Assembly: GCF_027853245.1 (NCBI RefSeq) | Contig: NZ_JAPTZM010000001.1 | Strand: one strand, 5' to 3' | From: Atlantibacter subterraneus | Lineage (GTDB): Bacteria > Pseudomonadota > Gammaproteobacteria > Enterobacterales > Enterobacteriaceae | Length of the DNA: 64,000 bases | Part shown: positions 35,530 to 43,726 of the stretch, in pieces | Numbering within the stretch: the first letter of the stretch is position 1 | Layout: the number at the start of each line of letters is the position of its first letter | Translations under genes and position numbers: made by a program | Notes under the pieces: generated by a model | Told to the model about the DNA's origin: nothing | Seen by the model: the letters and a program-made list of their open reading frames with translations, nothing else | Database searches by the model: none

Positions 35530-37923
35530 ATGACTGAAACCAACCCACTCTCCGATCGTGAAATTCAGTTAATCGATCGCTACTGGCGAGCCGCCAATTA
35601 TCTCTCCGTCGGGCAAATCTATTTAATGGATAACCCTCTGCTGCGCGAGCCGCTCAAACCCGAACACATCAAGCCGCGGCTGCTGGGCCACTGGGGCACC
35701 ACGCCGGGCCTGAACTTTATCTACGCGCACCTTAACCGCGTTATCCGCCAGCGCGATCTCGATATGATCTATATCTGCGGGCCGGGGCACGGCGGGCCGG
35801 GCATGGTCGCCAACACCTGGCTTGAAGGCAGCTACAGCGAAATCTATCCCGATATCAGCCTCGATGCCGACGGCATGAAAAAGCTGTTTAAGCAGTTCTC
35901 TTTCCCCGGCGGCATCCCCAGCCACGCGGCACCGGAAACGCCGGGTTCGATCAACGAAGGCGGGGAGCTGGGCTATTCGCTGTCTCATGCCTTCGGCGCG
36001 GTGTTTGATAACCCGTCGCTGATCGCCGCCTGTGTGATTGGCGATGGCGAAGCGGAAACCGGTCCGCTGGCCTCCAGCTGGTACGGCATCAAATTCCTTA
36101 ATGCAGCGCGCGACGGCGCGGTACTGCCGATTTTGCATCTCAACGGTTATAAAATCGCTAACCCGACTATCCTCGGGCGCACCAGCGACGAGGATCTCCA
36201 GCAGCTGTTCCGGGGCTACGGCTATCAGCCGCTGATCGTCAGCGGTCATGAGCCGGAGAACATGCACCGCCAGATGGCGGAAACCCTGGAGCAGGCGCTG
36301 GAGAGCATTCGCCAGTACCAGCAGCAGGCGCGCAGCGGCAATCCGCCAGATCAACTGCCGCGCTGGCCGATGATCGTTTTACGCAGCCCAAAAGGCTGGA
36401 CCGGCCCGCAAACGGTGGACGGTAAAAAAGTTGAGGATTTCTGGCGCGCCCATCAGGTGCCGATTTCATCGTGCCGCGAGAATGACGAGCATCGCCAGAT
36501 CCTCGAACGCTGGATGCGCGGCTATCAGCCGGAAGATCTGTTTGACGAGCACGGCACGCTGAAGCCTGAACTGCGCGCGCTGGCACCGGAGGGCGACAAG
36601 CGCATGGGGGCGTCGCCCTGGGCTAACGGTGGCCGCCTGCGTCGGGAGCTGGTGACCCCGGAATTACGTGAATACGCCGTGGATGTCGTCAATCCAGGGG
36701 AAACCCAGGCCGAATCGACGTCGGCGCTGGGCGCTTATCTGGCGGGAATTTTCCAGCGTAACCCGGATAATTTCCGTCTGTTTGGCCCGGATGAAACCGC
36801 ATCCAACCGCCTGAGCAAAGTGTTCGATGTCACCAGCCGTACCTGGCAGGAGCCGGTGAAACCCTATGATGAACAGCTGGCAGCGGATGGCCGGGTGATG
36901 GAAATTCTCAGCGAGCATCAGTGCCAGGGCTGGCTGGAGGGCTATCTGTTGACCGGGCGGCACGGCCTGTTTAACTGCTATGAGGCCTTTATCCACATCA
37001 TCGATTCGATGTTCAACCAGCACGCCAAATGGCTGAAGATCACCCGCAAGCTGCCGTGGCGCGAACCGGTTTCGTCGCTTAACTATCTGCTCTCCTCGCA
37101 CGTCTGGCGTCAGGATCACAACGGCTATAGCCATCAGGATCCCGGTTTTATGGATCATGTGGCCAACAAAAAGGCCGATATCGTGCGCATCTATCTGCCC
37201 CCAGACGCCAACACGCTGCTGTGCGTAGCTGACCACTGCCTGAAAACCTGGGACCGGATTAACGTTATCGTGGCCGGTAAACAGCCCGCGCCCCAGTGGC
37301 TGACGCTGAACGACGCGGCGGAACACTGCGCCGCCGGGATGGGCATCTGGCAATGGGCAGGCACCGTGCCACAAGGGGAATCCCCGGATGTGGTGATGGC
37401 CTGCGCGGGTGACGTGCCGACCATGGAAACCCTGGCGGCGGTGGATTTACTGCGCGAATACCTGCCCGAGCTACGCATTCAGGTGGTCAACGTGGTGGAT
37501 TTAATGGCGCTGCAAACGCGGGATGAGCATCCGCACGGTAAAAGCGAGCAGGATTTCGACGCGATTTTCACTCCCGACAGACCGGTGATTTTTGCTTTCC
37601 ACGGCTACCCGAGCCTGATCCACCGCCTGACTTACCAGCGCAACAATCATCGCAACTTCCACGTACGCGGGTTTATGGAAGAAGGCACCACCACCACGCC
37701 GTTTGATATGACGGTGCTGAATGAGCTGGATCGCTTTCACCTGGCGCAGGCGGCAATCCTGCGGGTTCCGTCGCTACAGGGTAAAGCCGACGCCATTCTT
37801 GACGCGTTGCAGGAGAAAATCGCCGCTCACCATCAATACGTGCGCGAGCATGGCGAGGACTTACCCGAAGTACAAAACTGGAAATGGCCTTCCCAACAGG
37901 GGGAAGGCCAGGCTCCGGAGTAA
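35530..37923 (+). CDS. xfp: Xylulose-5-phosphate/fructose-6-phosphate phosphoketolase
   Basis: Thiamine-diphosphate enzyme of 797 residues that cleaves xylulose 5-phosphate (or fructose 6-phosphate) with phosphate to acetyl phosphate and glyceraldehyde 3-phosphate (or erythrose 4-phosphate). Family signatures are intact: G-P-G-H-G-G-P-G near residue 79, E-G-G-E-L-G-Y near residue 145, and the ThDP-binding I-G-D-G-E-A-E-T-G-P near residue 168. C-terminal phosphoketolase domain ends E-V-Q-N-W-K-W. Acetyl phosphate would enter acetate metabolism or give ATP through AckA, which is outside the window. GGGGAAAGC precedes the ATG. Such a gene is absent from E. coli K-12; it is accessory here. Confidence 0.94.
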   Translation: MTETNPLSDREIQLIDRYWRAANYLSVGQIYLMDNPLLREPLKPEHIKPRLLGHWGTTPGLNFIYAHLNRVIRQRDLDMIYICGPGHGGPGMVANTWLEGSYSEIYPDISLDADGMKKLFKQFSFPGGIPSHAAPETPGSINEGGELGYSLSHAFGAVFDNPSLIAACVIGDGEAETGPLASSWYGIKFLNAARDGAVLPILHLNGYKIANPTILGRTSDEDLQQLFRGYGYQPLIVSGHEPENMHRQMAETLEQALESIRQYQQQARSGNPPDQLPRWPMIVLRSPKGWTGPQTVDGKKVEDFWRAHQVPISSCRENDEHRQILERWMRGYQPEDLFDEHGTLKPELRALAPEGDKRMGASPWANGGRLRRELVTPELREYAVDVVNPGETQAESTSALGAYLAGIFQRNPDNFRLFGPDETASNRLSKVFDVTSRTWQEPVKPYDEQLAADGRVMEILSEHQCQGWLEGYLLTGRHGLFNCYEAFIHIIDSMFNQHAKWLKITRKLPWREPVSSLNYLLSSHVWRQDHNGYSHQDPGFMDHVANKKADIVRIYLPPDANTLLCVADHCLKTWDRINVIVAGKQPAPQWLTLNDAAEHCAAGMGIWQWAGTVPQGESPDVVMACAGDVPTMETLAAVDLLREYLPELRIQVVNVVDLMALQTRDEHPHGKSEQDFDAIFTPDRPVIFAFHGYPSLIHRLTYQRNNHRNFHVRGFMEEGTTTTPFDMTVLNELDRFHLAQAAILRVPSLQGKADAILDALQEKIAAHHQYVREHGEDLPEVQNWKWPSQQGEGQAPE

Positions 37924-37938
37924 GCCGATCGCTGAAGC

Positions 37939-39174
37939 TTAAACGGTCTCGCTTTCCAGGCGCTTGCGGTGGCGCAGCCCGGGAAACCACTTCATCCACA
38001 GCGCCACCACCACCAGGGTGCCGATGCCGCCGATCGCGGCGGCTGGCACCGCACCCAGCCAGGCGGCCAGCATCCCGGACTCAAATTCGCCCAACTGATT
38101 GGAAGTATTGATAAAGATCGAGTTAACCGCGTTAACGCGCCCGCGCATCTCATCCGGGGTATCCAGCTGTACCAGCGAGCCGCGGATCACCATGCTCACC
38201 ATATCGAAGCCGCCCAGGGCAAACAGCGCAAGCAGCGACAGCCACATCCAGCTCGAAAACGCGAAAATCAGCGTCGCCACACCAAACCCGGCCACGCTGA
38301 TAAACATAATCATGCCGACGTTACGCTTCAGCGCCCGGTGGCTGAGCCAGAAACCCACCAGCAACGCGCCTACCGCGGGGGCGCTGCGCAGCAGGCCTAA
38401 ACCCAGCGGCCCGGTATGCAAAATGTCATGGGCAAAAATCGGCAACAGCGCGGTCGCGCCGCCGAGCAGCACGGCAAACAGGTCGAGTGAAATGACGCCC
38501 AGCACATCCGGTCGATGGCGGATAAAGCTCACCCCGGCAAACAGCGACGACAGCGTGGCGGGCTGACGCGGGGGCGGTGCCTGTTCATAGCGCAGTGTTA
38601 TCACCAGTAGCAGGGAAACGAAATAGAGCGCCGCAGTGACCCAATAAACCACGTCCGCGCCTGCCGCATACAAAAAACCACCCAGCGCCGGGCCGACAAT
38701 CTGCGCCGCCTGGCCAGACACCGCGTTGGCGGCGGTGGCGCGCGGCAGCATCGTGATCGGCACCAGCGCGGGCAGCATCGAAATCATCGAAGGGGATTCC
38801 ATGGTTTTGGCGCAGGAGATGATAAAGATCAGCGCCAGCATCACGTCCACGCTGGCGTCGCCGTGCCAGGTCAGCCAGGCGAGGGCGACAATCGCCGCCC
38901 ACTCGCACACCTGCCCCAGCATCACCACGCGGCGGCGATCAAACCGATCGGCGATATGCCCAGCGAACAGCGCCAGAGAAACCGACGGCACAAACTGTAC
39001 CAGGCCAATCATTCCCAGCCAGAACGCGCTTTGGGTCTGGGAGTAAATCTGCCAGCCGACGATAATCGACAGCATCTGGTAGCCAAAGCCGGAGCTGGTG
39101 CGCGCCAGCCAGAACGCCACAAACGAGCGGTGCTTTAACAGTCGCCCATCGCCGGGAATTAAGAGAGGTGCCAT
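37939..39174 (-). CDS. MFS transporter of the EntS/MFS_3 group
   Basis: A 411-residue inner-membrane protein with about twelve hydrophobic segments. The ATG at 39174 has AGGA eight bases upstream; a longer frame start was rejected. The N-terminal pattern L-L-K-H-R-S-F-V-A-F-W-L-A-R and D-R-F-D-R-R-R-V-V-M in loop 2-3 resemble the EntS enterobactin-exporter/MFS_3 group. Substrate is not deducible: there are no siderophore genes nearby. It converges on xfp with 15 bp between the stops, and no terminator was seen there. Confidence 0.85.
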   Translation of the reverse strand: MAPLLIPGDGRLLKHRSFVAFWLARTSSGFGYQMLSIIVGWQIYSQTQSAFWLGMIGLVQFVPSVSLALFAGHIADRFDRRRVVMLGQVCEWAAIVALAWLTWHGDASVDVMLALIFIISCAKTMESPSMISMLPALVPITMLPRATAANAVSGQAAQIVGPALGGFLYAAGADVVYWVTAALYFVSLLLVITLRYEQAPPPRQPATLSSLFAGVSFIRHRPDVLGVISLDLFAVLLGGATALLPIFAHDILHTGPLGLGLLRSAPAVGALLVGFWLSHRALKRNVGMIMFISVAGFGVATLIFAFSSWMWLSLLALFALGGFDMVSMVIRGSLVQLDTPDEMRGRVNAVNSIFINTSNQLGEFESGMLAAWLGAVPAAAIGGIGTLVVVALWMKWFPGLRHRKRLESETV

Positions 39175-39283
39175 AAACGAGTCCTGAATATTTCTTCTTG
39201 TTACGCCAGGCGGCCAAAAATTCACAGTTTAGAATGTATGAGGCCAATGCCTTTCAAGATAGCTTGCAAATTAATGGGTTATT

Positions 39284-40435
39284 TCAATCGTTCTGATTAT
39301 ATTGCGTAACAAGCCGCGCCAGTGGACCAAAGTTAGCAACGACAAAAATTGCCACGCTGATCAGAACTATCACCCAGCATAATAAAATTTTTACGCCATT
39401 AATTTCGCACAACATCATCACCACTGACATTGCGATCCCCGGAAACCAGGCAAGAGCGAAAACACCGGCAAATGCGGCCGACAGACTTTTGAGTAAGGGG
39501 ACTCTTAGGGTTGTTCCGAAGAATAAAATCGCTACCAGTGGGCCTACTGCGGCGAGTAAAACTGCATAACCGGATTCCTGTGACATAAACGTCAAATCCA
39601 TGGACTGGATAGCACAACGGAAGCCTTCCGTCGGGATGTACGGCAGCATCCACAGTGCATTAAGCCGTTGAGGCAGCTGTCCAAAATCCAGGATGAGCTG
39701 GTGATGCGTTACCTCCAGAGGCACAAGCAGCATCAGCGAGACGGCTAATGCCATCCCGACAAGGTAATAACCGGCACGTCCCAGCATGACTTCCAGGTGC
39801 TCACGTCTAATCAGGTTACTCACGGGAGCAATACCAAAGATACGCCGCTTACTATCGCGTGTGATATAAACCCTCTCGTTTTGCCGTACTGCCAGGCCGA
39901 TTAGGACGCATCTCTCGCCGGGTTCGAGCCGATATTCACACTTAATCTCATCGCCCGCTCTTTTCTTTTTACTGGCCCTGAGCCACTGTAAATCCAACCC
40001 TTCACCCTCAACCGTTACTTTCCCCGTCGCATCCTGCAATATGAATTCATTACATCGCTGTTCCTGATGGATCTGACAGAAGTGACTTTCGTTATCATAA
40101 TTACGCCTTTCTTCATAAGCGGTGTATTCATAGCCAATACAAGGTTTATTACTGAGGGGAGCACGCAGCAATGTTTGGCCTGTAACGATCCCTTCCAGCT
40201 TTACGATGCCACTCTTCAGAGAACCAACGCTACTGGTTGGCAGTTTGTTATTATATTTAAGAAATCGATTCTGCCCGGAAGGGCGTAATAAACTAATGGC
40301 GATTACGCTAAGAATAAGTACCGCCCCGAACTTGAATAGAATAAAGAAGGGGATGATAAACAGGCTACTAATTGCTATTCGTTTCCACCTGAGAGTTCGC
40401 AATCTTCCTGTTTCTTTTACTTGAGGCGTGTTCAT
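39284..40435 (-). CDS. Membrane protein with a GIDE/MULAN-like domain, function unknown
   Basis: A 383-residue protein from the ATG at 40435 (GAAGAG upstream). A membrane hairpin at about 18-50 is followed by a soluble domain (about 65-205) that resembles the GIDE domain of mitochondrial MULAN-type ubiquitin ligases and their bacterial relatives: K-L-E-G-I-V then L-R-A-P-L-S-N-K-P-C-I-G-Y-E-Y, D-A-T-G-K-V-T-V, and E-R-C-V-L-I-G-L. There is no RING domain. Four or five more membrane helices fill about 220-380. Base composition is visibly lower in GC than all neighbours and the codon choice is richer in A/T, which suggests recent transfer. It is a single gene with 109 and 188 bp of flanking space. 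Confidence 0.65.
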   Translation of the reverse strand: MNTPQVKETGRLRTLRWKRIAISSLFIIPFFILFKFGAVLILSVIAISLLRPSGQNRFLKYNNKLPTSSVGSLKSGIVKLEGIVTGQTLLRAPLSNKPCIGYEYTAYEERRNYDNESHFCQIHQEQRCNEFILQDATGKVTVEGEGLDLQWLRASKKKRAGDEIKCEYRLEPGERCVLIGLAVRQNERVYITRDSKRRIFGIAPVSNLIRREHLEVMLGRAGYYLVGMALAVSLMLLVPLEVTHHQLILDFGQLPQRLNALWMLPYIPTEGFRCAIQSMDLTFMSQESGYAVLLAAVGPLVAILFFGTTLRVPLLKSLSAAFAGVFALAWFPGIAMSVVMMLCEINGVKILLCWVIVLISVAIFVVANFGPLARLVTQYNQND

Positions 40436-40623
40436 TAATTTGCTCTTCAATAAAACATGAACCCTATAGTGTCGATCCTCAGGTCAACAAAAAAGCGCAG
40501 CGCGAAGAATTAGGAGTATGGCAAATTGTTACCCGGTAAGTTTACCCCCTGAGAAGAAAGTGTTGAGCAAGTGCATCAATAATCCAGTTTGACTTATTTT
40601 GTAAAAAGCCTACATTTCAAGCC

Positions 40624-41604
40624 ATGAAAACTATCCTGATTATCGTTCCTGATGGTGGCATGCTGTTTGAAGCCGCCGGTATCGCCGACATCCTGATGCA
40701 GGCCAACCGGCTGCATCCCACGCCGTCCGGCGCGTCGCGCTACCGCATCACCATCGCCACCACCCAACCGCACCAGGTGATCCACGGTCAGTCGGGGCTA
40801 AACCTGCTGGCGGATCACCGCCTCACCGAGCTGGACCCGTTTGAATCCCGCGATACCATTATGATCACCGGGCGCGGCACCCATCTGGACGAACGCGACG
40901 CGGTGGCAAGCTGGGTGCGTATGGCTGCGCCCCATGCCCGGCGCGTGGCGTCGATTTGCGGCGGGGCGATGTTGCTGGCGCAAGCCGGTCTGCTGGATGG
41001 CCGCCGCGCCACCACCCACTGGCGTCTGCTGGAAACCATGCAGGCGACTTATCCGCAGGTGAAGGTGGAAGGCGGCCCGCTGTACGTGCAGGATGGCCCG
41101 ATGTGGACCTCCGGCGGCGTCAGCTCGGGGTTTGATTTAACCCTGGCGCTGGTGGAAGAAGATTACGGATTTACCCTCGCCAGGGACGTGGCTCAGGATA
41201 TGGTGATGTACCTGCGCCGTCCCGGCGGGCAGTTACAGTTCAGCCGCTATAAGCTGGATCGGGCCGAGCATGACGGCCCGGTAGGCGAGCTGCAAACCTG
41301 GATCCTGGCGAACCTCGCAGACGACTTGTCGGTAGAAAATCTGGCCCAGCGCGTGGCCATGAGCCCGCGCAACTTTACCCGCGTATTCACCCGGGAAGCG
41401 GGCGTCTCCCCTGCCCGCTACGTGGCGGAAGCGCGTCTGGCTGCGGCCCGCGACCGGCTGGAGCAAACCACCGAAACCCTGGAACGCATCGCGCACATCA
41501 CCGGTTTCGGCAGCAGCATCAATCTACGCCGCATCTTTGAAAAACAGCTGCACCTTACCCCCGGCGAATATCGCCAGCGCTTCCACTGCCGTAAATTGGC
41601 GTAA
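40624..41604 (+). CDS. GlxA-type regulator (DJ-1/PfpI domain plus AraC HTH)
   Basis: A 326-residue transcription factor. The N-terminal part (about 1-175) is a DJ-1/PfpI glutamine-amidotransferase-like domain with A-S-I-C-G-G-A (nucleophile-elbow cysteine near residue 106) and T-T-H-W near residue 129. The C-terminal AraC domain has two helix-turn-helix units (S-V-E-N-L-A-Q-R-V-A-M-S-P-R-N-F-T-R-V-F, and L-E-R-I-A-H-I-T-G-F-G-S-S-I-N-L-R-R). It is 78 bp upstream of a GAPDH gene on the same strand and most likely controls it. Ligand unknown. The ribosome site is poor (TTTCAAGCC). Confidence 0.88.
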   Translation: MKTILIIVPDGGMLFEAAGIADILMQANRLHPTPSGASRYRITIATTQPHQVIHGQSGLNLLADHRLTELDPFESRDTIMITGRGTHLDERDAVASWVRMAAPHARRVASICGGAMLLAQAGLLDGRRATTHWRLLETMQATYPQVKVEGGPLYVQDGPMWTSGGVSSGFDLTLALVEEDYGFTLARDVAQDMVMYLRRPGGQLQFSRYKLDRAEHDGPVGELQTWILANLADDLSVENLAQRVAMSPRNFTRVFTREAGVSPARYVAEARLAAARDRLEQTTETLERIAHITGFGSSINLRRIFEKQLHLTPGEYRQRFHCRKLA

Positions 41605-41682
41605 AGTGATCCTTTTTTGTCATTTACGCCAAACCGACCGCTGACTATCCTGATTGCAGAAACGGCACATCAGGAGGTAACT

Positions 41683-42693
41683 ATGTTAAAGATCGGCATC
41701 AACGGCTTTGGCCGCATTGGCCGCAACGTATTCCGTGCGGCCCTCAACGATCCGCAAGTCGAAATCGTGGCGATTAACGACCTGACCGACAGCAAAACCC
41801 TGGCGCACCTGCTGAAATATGACTCCCTGCTCGGCACCCTGCCGCTGGCGGTTGAGGCGGGCGAAGGGGAACTGCGCATCGACGGCAACGCGGTGAAGGT
41901 ATTCTCCCAGCGTGATCCGGCAGAAATTCCGTGGAGCAGCGTCGGCGTGGATATTGTCATTGAGGCCACCGGCTTCTTTACCGAGCGCGACAAGGCGGCA
42001 GTGCATATCACCCACGGCGGCGCAAAACGCGTCATCATCTCGGCCCCGGCGAAAAACGACGACATTACCGTGGTGATGGGCGTCAACCACCAGCAATACG
42101 ATCCTGAGAAGCATTTTGTGGTCAGCAACGGCAGTTGCACCACCAACGGGCTGGCTCCGGCGGCGCAGGTGCTGCACCAGCAGTTTGGCATTGAGCACGG
42201 CCTGATGAACACCACGCACGCCTACACCAACAGCCAGGCGCTGCACGATCAGCCGGAAAAAGACCTGCGCGGCGCGCGTGCCGCCGCCCTGTCGATTGTT
42301 CCCTACTCCAGCGGCGCAGCCAAAGCGCTCGGCAAAGTGATCCCGGAACTCGACGGACGGCTGACCGGCTATTCGCTGCGCGTCCCGGTTCCGGTGGTAT
42401 CGATCGTTGATTTAACCGTGACGCTGAAGCGCGATGTCACTGCGCAAGAGGTGAATGCCGCCTTCCGCGCCGCCGCTACTGACGGCCCGTTGCAGGGAAT
42501 TTTGGGTTACAGCGAGGAGCCGCTGGTCTCCAGCGACTATCAGGGCGATGCCCGCTCATCGATTATCGACGGGCTTTCCACCCTGGTGATTGGCGGTAAT
42601 CTGGTAAAAATTCTCGCTTGGTATGACAACGAATGGGCGTTCTCTAATCGCCTGATCGACCTGGCCCGCCTGATGGAACAGCGCGGCCTGTAA
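41683..42693 (+). CDS. Type I glyceraldehyde-3-phosphate dehydrogenase, paralogue distinct from gapA
   Basis: A 336-residue NAD-dependent GAPDH starting M-L-K-I-G-I-N-G-F-G-R-I-G-R; AGGAGG seven bases upstream fixes this start. The nucleophile is in S-N-G-S-C-T-T-N-G near residue 150: the catalytic Cys is kept, while the second Cys of the usual S-C-T-T-N-C is Gly. The catalytic His is in T-T-H-A-Y-T-N-S-Q near residue 177. The phosphate-site loop is V-P-Y-S-S-G-A-A-K rather than I-P-T-S-T-G-A-A-K. I-N-D-L-T-D suggests NAD preference. It is a glycolytic-type enzyme but probably a specialised or inhibitor-tolerant copy, regulated by the DJ-1/AraC protein upstream. Confidence 0.9.
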   Translation: MLKIGINGFGRIGRNVFRAALNDPQVEIVAINDLTDSKTLAHLLKYDSLLGTLPLAVEAGEGELRIDGNAVKVFSQRDPAEIPWSSVGVDIVIEATGFFTERDKAAVHITHGGAKRVIISAPAKNDDITVVMGVNHQQYDPEKHFVVSNGSCTTNGLAPAAQVLHQQFGIEHGLMNTTHAYTNSQALHDQPEKDLRGARAAALSIVPYSSGAAKALGKVIPELDGRLTGYSLRVPVPVVSIVDLTVTLKRDVTAQEVNAAFRAAATDGPLQGILGYSEEPLVSSDYQGDARSSIIDGLSTLVIGGNLVKILAWYDNEWAFSNRLIDLARLMEQRGL

Positions 42694-42699
42694 TCACCG

Positions 42700-42731
42700 C
42701 TCCATCGCCGTCTGACAGGATGGCGATGGAG
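42700..42731. terminator. Hairpin between the GAPDH gene and the GntR regulator gene
   Basis: CTCCATCGCC and GGCGATGGAG form a ten-base-pair stem with a 12-base loop between two convergent genes. There is no T-run on either strand, so termination strength is uncertain. Confidence 0.5.
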
Positions 42732-42735
42732 GGCA

Positions 42736-43449
42736 TTATTCAATCTCTTTATCGACGTGCTGAATGATGAGATCAGCCACCCGTCCGGCGTTTTTCGCCG
42801 CCAGAGCATCCAGGATAGCGAGATGCTCTTCATGAAGGATATCGGTTTTCTCCGGCGTATAGCCAAACTGCCGCCAGGCCAATACCCACAGATCGTGGAT
42901 CTGCTCCTGCATAGCGATCAGAATGGCGTTACCGCCCAGCTCCGCCACTTTCTTCTCGAAACTTAAATCCAGACCAGCATCGTCGTTATCCACCAGTTGG
43001 CGGGCGAAAATCTCCCGGTTGGTTTCGATAAGGTCGCGCAGCTGATTGATGCCAGATTTGTTGGCCCGCCAGGCGTAATCTTCAAAAATCGCCCGTTCAA
43101 TCGCAGTACGCGCCACAATCAGCTGGCGCAATAAATCTTTCGTTACCCCCCCTTCAATCAGACGAATCAGGCTGGTTTGATCGCTCATCGACACGGCGGT
43201 GGGTTCACACAGAAATGTTCCGCTGCCAACGCGGGTCTCAATCCGGCCGGTTGATTCCAGCACTTTTAACGCCTGGCGTACCGACGTACGGCTGACATTC
43301 AACATTTCCGCCAGTTCGCGTTCCGACGGCAAGCGCTCACCCGGCTGGATCTGCTGGCTATCCAGCAGATCGCTCAGATGCTGAATAATGGTCTGGAACA
43401 CATCTGTGCGTTTAATTGGGATCATCGTGAATTTATTTTTTTCTGGCAT
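42736..43449 (-). CDS. GntR/FadR-subfamily regulator of the adjacent sugar-acid operon
   Basis: A 237-residue repressor-type protein. The ATG at 43449 follows AAGGGGGATGAA; a longer frame to 43542 has no ribosome site. The winged helix-turn-helix (about 12-75) has the GntR signature L-P-S-E-R-E-L-A-E-M-L-N-V-S-R-T-S-V-R-Q-A-L-K-V-L-E. The C-terminal all-helical FadR-type FCD domain (about 95-235) contains D-L-S-F-E and the paired histidines that often bind a metal in ligand sensing. It is divergent from the dehydratase gene; TGGT-type dyads in the intergenic region are likely operators. UxuR, ExuR and LgoR, which sense hexuronates and related acids, are of this type. Confidence 0.9.
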   Translation of the reverse strand: MPEKNKFTMIPIKRTDVFQTIIQHLSDLLDSQQIQPGERLPSERELAEMLNVSRTSVRQALKVLESTGRIETRVGSGTFLCEPTAVSMSDQTSLIRLIEGGVTKDLLRQLIVARTAIERAIFEDYAWRANKSGINQLRDLIETNREIFARQLVDNDDAGLDLSFEKKVAELGGNAILIAMQEQIHDLWVLAWRQFGYTPEKTDILHEEHLAILDALAAKNAGRVADLIIQHVDKEIE

Positions 43450-43488
43450 TTCATCCCCCTTATGCCGGGTATCCGCTACCCGCACATC

Positions 43489-43557
43489 TGGTGAACCACA
43501 GAGTGGTCCTGTTGCTGGTGTATGGGCAGTATTATGCCACAAATTGGATGGACCACT
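43489..43557. promoter_or_regulatory. Candidate operators of the GntR regulator
   Basis: TGGTGAACCA at 43489-43498 is a TGGT-N2-ACCA dyad typical of FadR-subfamily operators. AGTGGTCC (43502-43509) recurs inverted as GGACCACT (43550-43557), with centres 48 bp apart. These lie in the 277-bp gap between the divergent regulator and dehydratase genes. Assignment is by pattern only. Confidence 0.5.
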
Positions 43558-43657
43558 AAACCTCCTCTCCTTTCACACCGCGTTTTATGACGGCGATCTC
43601 CTTTTAATAGCTTGAAAAACGCTGATTTTGTGAACTTCACTTCAAAAACGCAAATAA

Positions 43658-43677
43658 TTGGTTGGACAGCCATCCAA
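43658..43677. promoter_or_regulatory. Imperfect dyad upstream of the dehydratase gene
   Basis: TTGGTTGGACAGCCATCCAA is an inverted repeat with seven of eight arm bases matching. Its TTGG-TGGAC arm is shared with TTGGATGGAC at 43544. It ends 50 bp before the dehydratase start, a good place for a repressor site. Confidence 0.5.
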
Positions 43678-43726
43678 AAGTCGCGATAGTTACGCCATAA
43701 ACCCTACCCCGATAAAGGAATTGATG

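Noticed and set aside
37884..37910. TGGCCTTCCC/GGGAAGGCCA-type hairpin as an xfp terminator
   Set aside because: It lies inside the coding end of xfp and has no T-run, so it is not annotated as a terminator.
41683..42693. Housekeeping gapA
   Set aside because: The S-C-T-T-N-G and V-P-Y-S-S-G-A-A-K variants and the paired DJ-1/AraC regulator point to a paralogue; not provable without the rest of the genome.
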